Positions 7,779 through 16,630 are shown, counted from the first letter of the stretch. The stretch: DNA of 25,310 nucleotides from an uncultured Clostridia bacterium (GCA_945622055.1 CALZBV010000008.1:1-25310), one strand, 5' to 3'. Notes: generated from the letters alone by a model not told the origin. Made by a program: numbers and translations.

Positions 7779-8681
7779 TTATTTCAAACTCTGAAAAATC
7801 TGAGCCATCGGTGAATCTTCGGAAAGGATTACCGTCTTGTTCTTTCCCCGTAAGGAAATCTTTGCTGCGTCAAGAGAACGTACAAAGGTGTAGAAATCCG
7901 CGCGGGATTCGTCTGCATACACTGCAGACAAAATTCTCATGTACTCTGCTTCACCCTCTGCAATCAGCTCTTCCGCCTTTGCATTTGCCTCAGAAAGGCT
8001 GATTGTGACCTCATTGTCCGTCTGGGTACGAATCTTCGTTGCCTCTGCGTCGCCCTCTGCCGTATACTGCGCTGCAATATTATTTCTTTCGGAAATCATA
8101 CGCTCGTAAACTGCATTTTTGTTGTCGCTCGGAAGATCCAGGTGCTTCGTTTCCACGGAAATCAGATCAATACCGAACTTTTCCATCGATGTTCCGATGT
8201 TGTCACGAATCTTCGTACTGAGGGAACCGTCACGCCCTCTGATAACCTCCTCCTGCATAAGACTGGAAATCACGTTCTTTAACGAATTGTAAACCGTAGT
8301 ATTGATACGTTCCTCCGCATAAGAAATAGAGTTTAATGTCTGGATAAAGAGCTGAGGGTCTGTGATTCTCCACAGCGTATAGCAGTCACACACCATCGTT
8401 TTCTTATCCATGGTAATAACGTCCGACGGTCTGAGGTCATAAATCAGAATCGATTGCGGAAGCTTGTCTACGGTCTGGATAAACGGAAGCTTAAAGTTCA
8501 CACCCGGCTTTGAAATAACACGTTCCACCTTACCGAACTGCTTAATCAGCGTATGCTCATCCTGCTCCGTAATAACAAAACAGGAATCAACCAGTACAAA
8601 AACAAGAATCACCAGAATCGCAAGAACCACGTATCTTCCGGTTTTGGATTTCTTTGGATATCTTTCTAATGTCTCACCCAT
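7779..8681 (-). CDS. hflC: HflC-like SPFH domain membrane protein
   Basis: This is a band-7/SPFH protein anchored by one N-terminal helix (residues about 17 to 37, YVVLAILVILVFVLVDSCFV). The SPFH domain follows, with ITEQDEHTLIKQFGKV and PGVNFKLPFIQ. The long charged helix at about 195 to 255 (ERNNIAAQYTAEGDAEATKI) is typical of the family. HflC pairs with HflK to form a ring that, in bacteria studied, surrounds and restrains the FtsH protease. The partner gene is 15 nt upstream and no ftsH is in the window. GGAGGGG precedes the ATG at good spacing. The 300-residue length fits the family. Confidence 0.9.
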   Translation of the reverse strand: MGETLERYPKKSKTGRYVVLAILVILVFVLVDSCFVITEQDEHTLIKQFGKVERVISKPGVNFKLPFIQTVDKLPQSILIYDLRPSDVITMDKKTMVCDCYTLWRITDPQLFIQTLNSISYAEERINTTVYNSLKNVISSLMQEEVIRGRDGSLSTKIRDNIGTSMEKFGIDLISVETKHLDLPSDNKNAVYERMISERNNIAAQYTAEGDAEATKIRTQTDNEVTISLSEANAKAEELIAEGEAEYMRILSAVYADESRADFYTFVRSLDAAKISLRGKNKTVILSEDSPMAQIFQSLK

Positions 8682-8696
8682 AATGTCTTCCCCTCC

Positions 8697-9632
8697 TTAC
8701 TCTGTCACCGTCTGTGGATAATCGACCAGCGATTCAATCGGAAGGAGCTTTTCCACTGAGCCGTCACTACTGTCAATAATCAGCTTCAAATCCGGAAGCA
8801 GCTCTTCCATTGCCTCATAATACATTCTCTGCTTCGTAATCAGCGGATACTTTATGTATTCCTCATACAGGGAATTAAACCGGGCAGCCTGTCCCGTTGC
8901 TTCGTTGATTCTTGCTTCCTTCTTTGCCGTAGCTTCCTTCACAATCTTGTCAACCTGTGCCTCCGCATAAGGAATTCTTTCGTTACGATACTTTTTGGCA
9001 TTGTTAATTGCGGTTTCCTTTCCCTGCTTTGCATTCTCCACCGCCTTAAATGCCACAATAACGTCCTCGGTCGGCGGCTCTGCATCCTGAATTGTAATAT
9101 TTACCAGAGAAATACCGATATCCTGCGTTTCCAGCATTTCCGTAATTCTTTCCTTGATTTCCTTCTGAATCTCGATTTTACCGGTTGTGATTACGCGGTC
9201 CACCTCATTCTGTCCCACGACGGAACGGATACAGGACTGCGCTACATTTTTCAGGATTACCACCGGCTCCCGGGATGCATACAATGCCTTTACCGGATCC
9301 GTCACCTTGTATTCCACATAGAAATCCACATTTACAAAGTTGATGTCCGAGGTAATCATTAAGGATTCATCATCCTTCGACAGGTTAGTCACCTCATCAT
9401 AGCCGATAGGGAAGCCCTTAATCGTGGTATTTACCTTTGTTACCTGCTGAATGAACGGAATCTTCACATGAAGTCCCGGTTCACTTACCGTACTCGGAAC
9501 GCCAAACGTAGTAACCACCGCCTGCTCCTGCTCTTTAATCGTATACATGGAATTAAAGAGTACCGTCAGAACGACGATGATTACAATCACAGCTCCCACA
9601 ACCTTTCCGACATTTTTTACTGAATTGTCCAT
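8697..9632 (-). CDS. hflK: HflK-like SPFH domain membrane protein
   Basis: The partner SPFH protein has one N-terminal transmembrane helix (about residues 10 to 30), then MYTIKEQEQAVVTTFG, PGLHVKIPFIQQVTKVNT and the long helical C-terminal region that assembles the HflKC cage. It lacks the glycine-rich N-terminal extension of proteobacterial HflK, as is usual in Firmicutes. Two start codons lie 9 nt apart. The ATG at 9641 abuts the AAAGGA motif and could not use it, while the ATG at 9632 has it at about 9 nt. I therefore start at 9632 (311 aa). The order hflK then hflC matches the common operon. It is 42 nt downstream of the HAD phosphatase gene. Confidence 0.88.
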   Translation of the reverse strand: MDNSVKNVGKVVGAVIVIIVVLTVLFNSMYTIKEQEQAVVTTFGVPSTVSEPGLHVKIPFIQQVTKVNTTIKGFPIGYDEVTNLSKDDESLMITSDINFVNVDFYVEYKVTDPVKALYASREPVVILKNVAQSCIRSVVGQNEVDRVITTGKIEIQKEIKERITEMLETQDIGISLVNITIQDAEPPTEDVIVAFKAVENAKQGKETAINNAKKYRNERIPYAEAQVDKIVKEATAKKEARINEATGQAARFNSLYEEYIKYPLITKQRMYYEAMEELLPDLKLIIDSSDGSVEKLLPIESLVDYPQTVTE

Positions 9633-9673
9633 TTTACTCATCCTTTCTTTGGTTTCTTTTCAAACTGTTATCG

Positions 9674-10357
9674 TCAAAATGCTTTCGCATCCGTGACCTT
9701 TGTTAACCTTCCCAGATACTCCACCAGCTCCTGCGGCGTATTTACGAGGTGAATGGCACCCGCAGCAAGAAGCTCCTCCTCACTGCCAAAGCCATACAAA
9801 ACACCGACTGTACGGATTCCAAGTGCTCCCGCACCAATCACATCGTACTTGCGGTCACCAATCATCAGCACCTCATTTACATCCGTGATATGATTCTGCT
9901 CCAGAGCATAGCGTACAACCTCTTCTTTGGTTCTGCGATTTGACGAATAATCATCTGCGCCGCAAAGCATCGTAAAATACTGTTCCAGATGAAACAGCTC
10001 CATAATTTTATTAGCAAACGGCTCCGGCTTTGAGGTTGCAAGAATCATGGAATATCCCTGCTCCTTCAGTTTACGAAGCATCTCGTCAATCCCGTCATAT
10101 ACCTTATTTTCCTTCCAGCCAAGCGCAGAATAACGTTCCCGGTACCATTGGATTCCCTGCTCAGCCCTCTCACCCGTAATTCCAAAAAACTCTTCGAACG
10201 ACTGTACCAGTGGCGGTCCGATGACCTTTCGAAGCGCTTCTCTGCTCTCCGAAGGCATTCCAAGCTTTTCCAGCGCATAGGCAAAGCTCTTCGTAATCCC
10301 TTCCTCCGGATTCGTAAGTGTTCCATCCAAATCAAACAGTAAATAGCGATATTTCAT
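9674..10357 (-). CDS. HAD-superfamily phosphatase, phosphoglycolate phosphatase/5'-nucleotidase-like
   Basis: A 227-residue soluble hydrolase with all four HAD motifs: nucleophile D9 and acid/base D11 in FDLDGTLT, the threonine/serine motif in ILATSKPEP, the conserved lysine region around RRTKEEVV, and the metal-binding GDRKYD. An alpha-helical cap lies between motifs 1 and 2 (about residues 15 to 85). The sequence belongs to the Gph/YjjG-like subfamily, whose members dephosphorylate phosphoglycolate, nucleotides or other small phosphate esters. The substrate cannot be told from sequence. GAGAGGA precedes the ATG. The gene is 27 nt after the PEGA-repeat gene. Confidence 0.9.
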   Translation of the reverse strand: MKYRYLLFDLDGTLTNPEEGITKSFAYALEKLGMPSESREALRKVIGPPLVQSFEEFFGITGERAEQGIQWYRERYSALGWKENKVYDGIDEMLRKLKEQGYSMILATSKPEPFANKIMELFHLEQYFTMLCGADDYSSNRRTKEEVVRYALEQNHITDVNEVLMIGDRKYDVIGAGALGIRTVGVLYGFGSEEELLAAGAIHLVNTPQELVEYLGRLTKVTDAKAF

Positions 10358-10384
10358 GTTAATCCTCTCTTTTCCTCAAGTGTA

Positions 10385-11836
10385 TTAATCCTCAAATTCA
10401 AACGACACTGAGACCCCGTCGTCCGAAACCGTTACCACATGCTCCGTCGCGACTCCGTCCTTAACAATCGTAATCGTGTAGGTGCCAAGAAGCTTTCCAA
10501 ACCGCACCGGAGCAGTTCCGATACTGATTCCTTCGATTTTTACCTCAGCGCCCGCCGGTCCGGTAATTCTTGTATCATTTGCCTTATCACAGGCAAAGCC
10601 CATTGTTTCAACAAGAGCATCCGAAATCCAGTAAACGGCACGCTCCGTTTCTGTTCCCGGATTCTGTCCGGCTGCATCGTCCGTATTTCCCGTCTGACCG
10701 CCAGGGTCTTCCGAAGAATCCGTTTCTCCGGTATCGCCTGTATCTCCGGCGCCGTCTTCTCTGCCAGCTGCAGCTTCTGTACCGTCTTCCTTCCCGGTCT
10801 CCGTTACCGTTTGGGTGTTTTCTATCAGGTCAATGCGAAAGCTCTGATACGCCTTGGATAACGAAAGAAGCCCCTGATAAGACCGGTATCCCCCAAGAGA
10901 AACCGTAATCTTATGCTCTCCGTAGGCAAGTGTCAAATCCTGTTCATAATAATCCACCGCTTCCCCGTCAATCGTGAGTACTGCAGAAAACGGGGAAATG
11001 TGAAAGCGCACGGTAGAATACTCTGTCGGTTTCCCACCGTATTCGTATAAATCAATAACCTTCTGCTCATTTCTTGCAATCGTAAGGTCCACCTGTGCCG
11101 CATCCTTCTCTCCAACTACGGTAACACGGCACTCACCTTCCGGCACAAGATAGGAAGGCTCTCCGGTCAATGTATAGACCTCTCCACCAACCGTTACCTT
11201 TGCGCCCTGATACGCCTCACTGTTCACGAGACGCACCGAACCATGTCCTCTGGTTACACAAACACTGAAAATCTCCGATTCCAGTCCGCACAGGTTAATC
11301 CGGTCAATGCTTTTTACTTCGCCCGGTGAAATCTCTTCTCCTTCGCAGTAAAAGACTGTGCGCTCCGTAATCCTGTAATTCACTCCATTCACCGAAAGCA
11401 TCGTATCTGAAATCATAAAATCCTCAATTCCGCGAAGCTCCCAGTGCTCTGCGGATTTCTTCAGTGCTATCAGTTCATTTCCTCTTGTATATTCCACCTG
11501 CACAATATCACCGTATTTCAGTGACGCTGAATAGGTCAGACTTCCGTATTTGTCCCGGATATCCGCTGCCGTCTCGTAAGTAAGCAAAAGCTCCTCTTTT
11601 TCATCCAGCCGGCGCAGGCTGAGCTTCCCTTCCCCGGAATCCACCGAACAGACCATGGCAAACACTGCCGGATTCTTTTCGGACACCGTGCGCGTTGGTA
11701 TAACTGTCGTCGAAGGCTTCGCGGCGGTTTTTCCTTTCCCGGATTCTTTTCCCGAAAAAAGTGTCAGCACCGTCACAAGCACAATTACCGCGGACGATGC
11801 CATTAACACATAAAGTATGCCTTTTTCACTTTTCAT
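10385..11836 (-). CDS. Membrane-anchored PEGA-repeat protein of unknown function
   Basis: A 483-residue protein with a short cytoplasmic start, one transmembrane helix (about residues 6 to 26, LYVLMASSAVIVLVTVLTLF) and a large extracytoplasmic part. Two or three PEGA-like beta modules can be seen. One is near GSVRLVNSEAYQGAKVTVGG, one near FSAVLTIDGEAVDYYEQDLT, and one at the C-terminus around GAEVKIEGISIGTAPVRFG. Between the second and third is a linker of about 60 residues rich in Gly, Asp, Glu and Thr. PEGA modules are associated with surface or S-layer-like proteins; the role here is unknown. The frame is open back to an ATG at 11896, but that lies within the -35 box. The ATG at 11836 has AAAGGAGT at 4 nt and follows a strong promoter. 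Confidence 0.85.
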   Translation of the reverse strand: MKSEKGILYVLMASSAVIVLVTVLTLFSGKESGKGKTAAKPSTTVIPTRTVSEKNPAVFAMVCSVDSGEGKLSLRRLDEKEELLLTYETAADIRDKYGSLTYSASLKYGDIVQVEYTRGNELIALKKSAEHWELRGIEDFMISDTMLSVNGVNYRITERTVFYCEGEEISPGEVKSIDRINLCGLESEIFSVCVTRGHGSVRLVNSEAYQGAKVTVGGEVYTLTGEPSYLVPEGECRVTVVGEKDAAQVDLTIARNEQKVIDLYEYGGKPTEYSTVRFHISPFSAVLTIDGEAVDYYEQDLTLAYGEHKITVSLGGYRSYQGLLSLSKAYQSFRIDLIENTQTVTETGKEDGTEAAAGREDGAGDTGDTGETDSSEDPGGQTGNTDDAAGQNPGTETERAVYWISDALVETMGFACDKANDTRITGPAGAEVKIEGISIGTAPVRFGKLLGTYTITIVKDGVATEHVVTVSDDGVSVSFEFED

Positions 11837-11867
11837 GTGTACTCCTTTCGACATAATGTCAATTATC

Positions 11868-11896
11868 ATTATATCGGAAAGGTCACATTTATTCAA
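11868..11896 (-). promoter_or_regulatory. Sigma-A type promoter of the PEGA-repeat protein gene
   Basis: TTGAAT at 11896 to 11891, a 17-nt spacer and a perfect TATAAT at 11873 to 11868 on the minus strand. Transcription would start near 11861, giving a short leader of about 25 nt before the AAAGGAGT binding site and the ATG at 11836. It marks a likely transcription unit from the PEGA gene onward through the HAD and HflKC genes. Confidence 0.85.
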
Positions 11897-11966
11897 GCAT
11901 TATTGTATCAGTTTGTCATGCAAGGCACAACGATTTCCGGGCCAAATTAAATAATACACTACCCCG

Positions 11967-12965
11967 TTATCCACAGAGTCCCCGGACAACCTCCTTAAGA
12001 AGAGCCTCACGCGCCGCATCCTGTTCTTTTACCGCAAGGAGCTTTTCTGTGGTCTTCTCCGGAATCCACGCCTTTTTTCCATTGTAATAGCTGTTCGTAA
12101 TCTTCCAGAATTTCTCCGGATAGGACAACAGCAGGTAGAAATAACGCCATTCGACCGCTTCTACCCGACGTTCCGATTCGTAGGCCTCTATCAGCTCCTT
12201 CGCCACCGTCATATTCCAGTCCGTTTTTTCCATAAGCTTTCGGAAAAACAGATAAAAATCTGCAATCTGTACACCAACCCCCGCCTTATCAAAATTCACG
12301 GTAGCCAATACCCTGCCCCCGTTCATCAAAAGGTTGTGATGTGTATACGTTCCGTGAAATATGCGTCCTTCCGTGCAGGCCTTTCGTAAAAGCTCCGAAA
12401 TCTCCGGTGCCTTGGCATGCTCTGTTACCTTTGCCGCCTTTTCGTAAAACTCCGGGAAAATATTGATATATACCGTTTCAAAATACCCCTTCCGGTGCTT
12501 TTCCCGAAGAAAGGTCCGGGTTCTCCGAAGCTCACGGTTTCGCTTTTCAAACATTTCCCGCATTCCGACCTGAACCACGCCCGACACCCCCTCATACTCC
12601 GTAATCCCGGTTAACGTTGTATGTATGGCTGCAAGATTTTTTACTGCGGCACATGCCTGCTCCTGCTTTCGCGCATTGCATTCCTCTCCGTCAAACCAAT
12701 CCTTCATCAAAAAGGTGTCGCCAAATTCATCCTTAGTTACAAACAATCCCTCTTTGTTTGCAACATACTTATCCACAGAAAAGCCGGAGGCTGTGAGTCG
12801 TTCCAGCAATTTCTGTTCAAAAACGGCACGATTTTCACTGCCTCCGTAGGGAAGCAAAAGCTTCATTCCAAGGTCCGTCAAAATCCGGAATGCCCCTCTT
12901 GTTTTTGATGTATCAAGAACCGCCAGATTATAGTTTTCAAAAAATTCAACACTCTTTTCTTCCAC
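11967..12965 (-). CDS. CotS-family spore coat protein, kinase-like fold
   Basis: A 332-residue member of the aminoglycoside phosphotransferase/CotS superfamily. It has an N-lobe with FRILTDLGMKLLLPYGG, a hinge-like segment with TFLMKDWFDGEECN, and a C-lobe with the catalytic-loop-like HGTYTHHNLLMN and the metal-loop-like ATVNFDKAG. The usual catalytic aspartate of the HGD motif appears as HGT, so phosphotransfer activity is doubtful. That is common in coat-associated members. CotS proteins sit in the inner spore coat of Bacillus and relatives. The start is GTG at 12965 with GGGGGA upstream. A 97-nt gap with a hairpin separates it from cca. No clear terminator follows it. Confidence 0.85.
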   Translation of the reverse strand: MEEKSVEFFENYNLAVLDTSKTRGAFRILTDLGMKLLLPYGGSENRAVFEQKLLERLTASGFSVDKYVANKEGLFVTKDEFGDTFLMKDWFDGEECNARKQEQACAAVKNLAAIHTTLTGITEYEGVSGVVQVGMREMFEKRNRELRRTRTFLREKHRKGYFETVYINIFPEFYEKAAKVTEHAKAPEISELLRKACTEGRIFHGTYTHHNLLMNGGRVLATVNFDKAGVGVQIADFYLFFRKLMEKTDWNMTVAKELIEAYESERRVEAVEWRYFYLLLSYPEKFWKITNSYYNGKKAWIPEKTTEKLLAVKEQDAAREALLKEVVRGLCG

Positions 12966-12984
12966 ACAGATTCCCCCGTCTCCT

Positions 12985-13001
12985 GCCGGGATTCTCCCGG
13001 C
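12985..13001 (-). repeat. Short hairpin in the leader of the CotS-like gene
   Basis: GCCGGGA-TTC-TCCCGGC forms a 7-bp GC-rich stem with a 3-nt loop, lying immediately upstream of AGGAGACGGGGGA, the binding-site region of the CotS-like gene. It is followed by no U-run, so it is not a convincing terminator of cca. It may stabilise the 5' end or limit translation. Confidence 0.5.
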
Positions 13002-13062
13002 AAATGTTCTTTACATACTATGAGACAGGAAGGAAAATCATGTATTAGTTTGTCTTTATTTT

Positions 13063-14433
13063 TCAGAAATGCTCCTTCGCGTAGGAAAGCAGTATTTCCC
13101 TTTCATTTTTTTCCGGATTCTCAAGGACAAGCTGCAGCAGCTCCTGCAAAACAAGTCCAAGCTCTTTGCCCGGCAAAAAACCTGCGTCAATCAGGTCCGT
13201 ACCGGATACTGCCAGCTCCTTTAAGGAAGTACATTCGCCCTTTTTTTGAATCTGCCGGTAACATTCCCACGCCTGATTTAAAAGCTCAAGCCCATTTGAC
13301 GCATAAGGCTCCCGGTGTGCCTGAAGGTCAGCTCGTTTTAGCGCAAACAAAAGCGGAAAAAGTTCCGTTCCGATTTTGTTCATGGCACGCCGCATTGCCC
13401 GCTCCTCCGGTAAAAACGGATAATCATGGTAAAGCACAAGTCCTGCCACAAGCTCCTGTGTTTCATTGTCCGTTTTCAGACGCTTTAATATCTTTTTTGC
13501 CAGAACTGCACCCTCCTTCGGGTGTCCGGCAAAATGGTCAATTCCCTGTTCATCCACCACATGACACACCGGCTTTGCGACATCGTGTAACAATGCAGCC
13601 AGGCGAAGAATACGAAAACGGGACTCTGAAAAACCTTCCTCCCCTGCGTATTCAGAAAAAGGGCTCGTAAGCGCCGTCACGCGAAGACAATGCTCTCCCA
13701 CGTTTTCCCAGTGAGACGGGTGGTTCTGTTTTGTTTGCATCATACGGTCAAATTCCGGTAAGACCACGGCGGTAATCCCTGCCCGGTATGCCAGAAGCAG
13801 ACGTTCCGGATGGCTTGATACCACAAGCTTTGACAGCTCTGCAGAAATACGCTCTGCACTGATTTTTCGAAGTGTTTCGGCAAGCTCCGCTGCGGCCTTC
13901 TCTGTTTCCTCAGCAATCGTAAAATCCAGCTGGGCAGAAAAACGGAATGCACGCAGGATGCGGAGTGCATCCTCCGAAAAACGCTCTCTTGCATTTCCGA
14001 CACAGCGAATCATTTTTTTCTGCAGGTCCGTTGCCCCGTCAAACAGGTCAACAAGTCCGTCGGTATCGTTATAAGCCATGGCATTGATTGTGAAATCACG
14101 CCGTTTTAAGTCCTCCGCAAGACTTGCCGTAAAGGAAACCTCCTTCGGGTGTCTCGCATCCTCGTACGCCCCGTCCACCCGGTAGGTCGTCACCTCAAAG
14201 CCCTCCTTATCAAGAAGCACTGTCACGGTGCCGTGAAGAATGCCGGTATCCACCGTTCTTCGAAACAGCTTCTTTACCTCCTGCGGAAGTGCCGAGGTCG
14301 TTACATCCCAGTCATGCGGTGTCCTGCCAAGCAGCGCGTCACGTACGCAGCCGCCAACGGCATAGGCCTCAAAACCGTTTTCCTGTAACGTTTTTATAAT
14401 CAATTTTACTTTTTCGGGCATTTCAATCCGCAT
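13063..14433 (-). CDS. cca: CCA-adding tRNA nucleotidyltransferase with HD domain
   Basis: The enzyme adds or repairs the 3' CCA end of tRNAs using CTP and ATP. The nucleotidyltransferase core has VGGCVRDALLGRTPHDWDVT with catalytic D41 and D43, followed by RRDFTINAMAYN and the RNA/nucleotide-selecting segment EDALRILRAFRFSAQL. A C-terminal HD domain is present, with the metal-type motif ALLHDVAKPV and LYHDYP, as usual in clostridial CCA enzymes. At 456 residues it has normal length. The ATG at 14433 lies behind GGGAGGAAGTT, so it overlaps the end of the fused ABC gene by 11 nt. The two genes are therefore likely translationally coupled. Confidence 0.95.
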   Translation of the reverse strand: MRIEMPEKVKLIIKTLQENGFEAYAVGGCVRDALLGRTPHDWDVTTSALPQEVKKLFRRTVDTGILHGTVTVLLDKEGFEVTTYRVDGAYEDARHPKEVSFTASLAEDLKRRDFTINAMAYNDTDGLVDLFDGATDLQKKMIRCVGNARERFSEDALRILRAFRFSAQLDFTIAEETEKAAAELAETLRKISAERISAELSKLVVSSHPERLLLAYRAGITAVVLPEFDRMMQTKQNHPSHWENVGEHCLRVTALTSPFSEYAGEEGFSESRFRILRLAALLHDVAKPVCHVVDEQGIDHFAGHPKEGAVLAKKILKRLKTDNETQELVAGLVLYHDYPFLPEERAMRRAMNKIGTELFPLLFALKRADLQAHREPYASNGLELLNQAWECYRQIQKKGECTSLKELAVSGTDLIDAGFLPGKELGLVLQELLQLVLENPEKNEREILLSYAKEHF

Positions 14434-15946
14434 AACTTCCTCCCGTAATCACATAAATATGAGCTTTTCCCGCAAGCGCCACAGCCTCCTCCTCCCGATG
14501 CGTAATCAGAAGCACCTGCCGTCCGGAAATTCTTTCCTTTACCCAGCCAATCATCCTTTCCCGGCTTTCCTCATCAAGCCCTGTAAACGGTTCATCCAAA
14601 ACAAGAAATGCCGCATCAGACAAAAGCGCCCGTACGATTGCGACACGGCGCTTCATTCCACCGGAAAACTCTGCCACCGGTTTTCCGCCCAGTCCGCCAA
14701 GACCAACCTCCAAAAGCGCCTGTCTTACCAATGCACGGTCCTGATTTACAAGCATCACATTCGTTTCTGCATCAAACTCCGTGCAGAGACGGTCCTCCTG
14801 AAATACAGCACCGCATGGCTTTACCGTTCGCACGGTTCCGGCATCTGCCGTCAAAAGTCCCAAAAGCAGTTTTCCTGCGGTACTTTTCCCGCTTCCGGAC
14901 GGTCCAAGCAGGGCAACCATACTGTTTTTTTCTATCGTTAACGTAAAATGCTCCAAAACCTTCCGGTCCGGAAAGCTTTTGGACACCTCAAACAGTCCAC
15001 AGACTGCCGTCTCCGCGGTTTCCGCAGTGGCATTCTCAGCAGTCTCCTCCGCCTCTTTCGACTCCTTTTCTGAGGTCTTACCCGTGGCTTGCCCGGCTTC
15101 CTTATCCCCGGCTTCCTCAGTCACCCTCTCTGTCGCCTTGTCCGTGGTCTTCCCCGATTTCTTACTTTTGCAAAAGACACCGGAAATTGTGCGGATCAAA
15201 AGCATCACAATCCGTTCAAAGCAAACGCTTAACAGCACAATCACTGCCGTCCATGCAAACAGCTCTCCGGTCATCAGATAAAGCTTTGCTTCGTACAGCT
15301 TTTCTCCGATGGAATGGTCCGGAAGGCCGATAATTTCAGCAGCGATTCCGGATTTAAAGCAGAACCCGAGACTTACCGAGCATGCCGACACAAAATACGG
15401 CAACACTGCCGGAAGATAGATGTAGCGCAACCGTTTTCCCACACAAAGCGAGAATACCTCCGCCATTTCCAAAAGCTCACGGCTGGTGCTCCGTATCCCC
15501 GTAAGTACATTTGTGTAAATAACGGGAACGACCATGAGAAATGAAATCAGCACCGACAGCTTCTCAGAGGACACCCAAAGCAGTGCCAGAATAATAAACG
15601 ATGCAACCGGAACCGCCTTTATGAGACAAAGCACCGGAGAAATCAGTGCGTCCGCAAGCCTTGAGCGAAAAGCTGCAACCGCAAGCACAATTCCGGCTGT
15701 CATTCCCAAAAAGAATCCACAGACCAGTTTTGCAAAGGACGAACCCACCGCCTTCCAAAACTCCATGGTTTGAAATAATCTGCCAAGTGTAACCAGCGTC
15801 TCGACCGGAGACGCAATCAGAATCCGGTTACTGACATAGAGGGACAGCGCCTGCCACGCAAAAAGCCAGAACAATACAGCAAGGCATGTCCGAAACACAT
15901 CTGATTCCTTAGAGTTATTTTTTACTGCTCCGTTTCTTCTGTCCAC
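14423..15946 (-). CDS. Fused ABC importer: SsuC/TauC-type permease plus ATPase in one chain
   Basis: Residues about 18 to 255 form a binding-protein-dependent permease with five or six helices. It carries an EAA-like loop (ELLEMAEVFSLCVGKRLRY) of the SsuC/TauC/ThiX type. A low-complexity linker of about 55 residues rich in Ala, Glu, Thr and Lys follows. The C-terminal 190 residues are a complete ABC ATPase: Walker A GPSGSGKST, the Q-loop in CGAVFQEDRL, signature EFSGGMKRRVAI, Walker B AAFLVLDEP and the switch histidine in LLITHREEE. These two parts are normally separate genes. The solute-binding lipoprotein at 16848 to 17921 is the probable partner; substrate unknown. A TTG at 15964 is possible, but the GTG at 15946 has AAAGGAGCAGGA at proper spacing. 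It overlaps the phosphatase end by 25 nt. Confidence 0.9.
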   Translation of the reverse strand: MDRRNGAVKNNSKESDVFRTCLAVLFWLFAWQALSLYVSNRILIASPVETLVTLGRLFQTMEFWKAVGSSFAKLVCGFFLGMTAGIVLAVAAFRSRLADALISPVLCLIKAVPVASFIILALLWVSSEKLSVLISFLMVVPVIYTNVLTGIRSTSRELLEMAEVFSLCVGKRLRYIYLPAVLPYFVSACSVSLGFCFKSGIAAEIIGLPDHSIGEKLYEAKLYLMTGELFAWTAVIVLLSVCFERIVMLLIRTISGVFCKSKKSGKTTDKATERVTEEAGDKEAGQATGKTSEKESKEAEETAENATAETAETAVCGLFEVSKSFPDRKVLEHFTLTIEKNSMVALLGPSGSGKSTAGKLLLGLLTADAGTVRTVKPCGAVFQEDRLCTEFDAETNVMLVNQDRALVRQALLEVGLGGLGGKPVAEFSGGMKRRVAIVRALLSDAAFLVLDEPFTGLDEESRERMIGWVKERISGRQVLLITHREEEAVALAGKAHIYVITGGSYAD

Positions 15947-16539
15947 TCCTGCTCCTTTTTCCAAAGCTCCTCAAACTTCTCCGGAGGAACGTTATAGTCG
16001 AGGATAAAAAAGCGACCATTCTCCTCCATAAGACCGGTTACATATACATTATCCAGGAAAAGATGCTTAAGACGATAATTCGAAAGAGCTCCAAGTACTG
16101 CATTAATCACGCCACCATGCGTAACCACACATACTGCCCCGTCCGGGAAATCCTTCGCAAGCTCTGAAAGACCGGCAAGTGCACGCTTTGCCACATCCGC
16201 CTTTGCCTCAATTTCTCCGTCGCTCTTATTTTCCCCAAGACGCATAATTTCCATTTCTGAAAAATTTTTCCCGGAGTAAACTCCAAAATCCCGTTCAATA
16301 AAAGCATCCATCACGCGCACCTGTGCGTCCGGATGATTCCCTGCTATAATCTCTGCAGTTTCTTTTGCACGCGATAAAGAACTCGAAACAATGCAGTCAA
16401 ACGGCGCCTTTGCAAGATATTTTGCACAGTATCCTGCCTGCTTTCTTCCGCATTCATTCAGCTCGATGTTCTCTCTCCCCTGTATTTTCTTTACCAGATT
16501 CCAATCTGTAGTTCCATGTCGTATCAGAAACGCTTTCAT
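15922..16539 (-). CDS. Histidine phosphatase (phosphoglycerate mutase family)
   Basis: A cytoplasmic phosphohydrolase of the RHG superfamily, 205 residues from the preferred start. The phosphohistidine motif is FLIRHGTTDWN at the N-terminus. The second conserved block is IVSSSLSRAKETAEII, the acidic residue is in FIERDFGVYSGK, and the second histidine is in VVTHGGVINAVL. Relatives include alpha-ribazole phosphatases (CobC) and broad-specificity phosphatases; I see no cobalamin genes to favour CobC. The frame continues upstream to 16611, but family members begin right before the RHG motif. AAGGAG precedes the ATG at 16539, with 13 nt between, longer than ideal. The 3' end overlaps the fused transporter gene. 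Confidence 0.9.
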   Translation of the reverse strand: MKAFLIRHGTTDWNLVKKIQGRENIELNECGRKQAGYCAKYLAKAPFDCIVSSSLSRAKETAEIIAGNHPDAQVRVMDAFIERDFGVYSGKNFSEMEIMRLGENKSDGEIEAKADVAKRALAGLSELAKDFPDGAVCVVTHGGVINAVLGALSNYRLKHLFLDNVYVTGLMEENGRFFILDYNVPPEKFEELWKKEQEWTEETEQ

Positions 16540-16630
16540 GCCGATACTGCCACTCCTTATCTTATTCTTGTGAGCAAATAATTCCTTCGACCGTCCAAGG
16601 TCATCCCGCACCTTCCGAAAAAACCTATTT

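Noticed and set aside
13002..13062. Sporulation sigma factor promoter before the CotS-like gene (a CATAGTAT motif near 13016)
   Set aside because: Only the -10-like motif is present. No matching -35 at the right spacing for sigma E or sigma K was found, so I do not call it.
15922..16611. Calling the histidine phosphatase CobC (alpha-ribazole phosphatase)
   Set aside because: The family signature fits many phosphatases, and no cobalamin biosynthesis gene is in the window, so a specific name is not justified.
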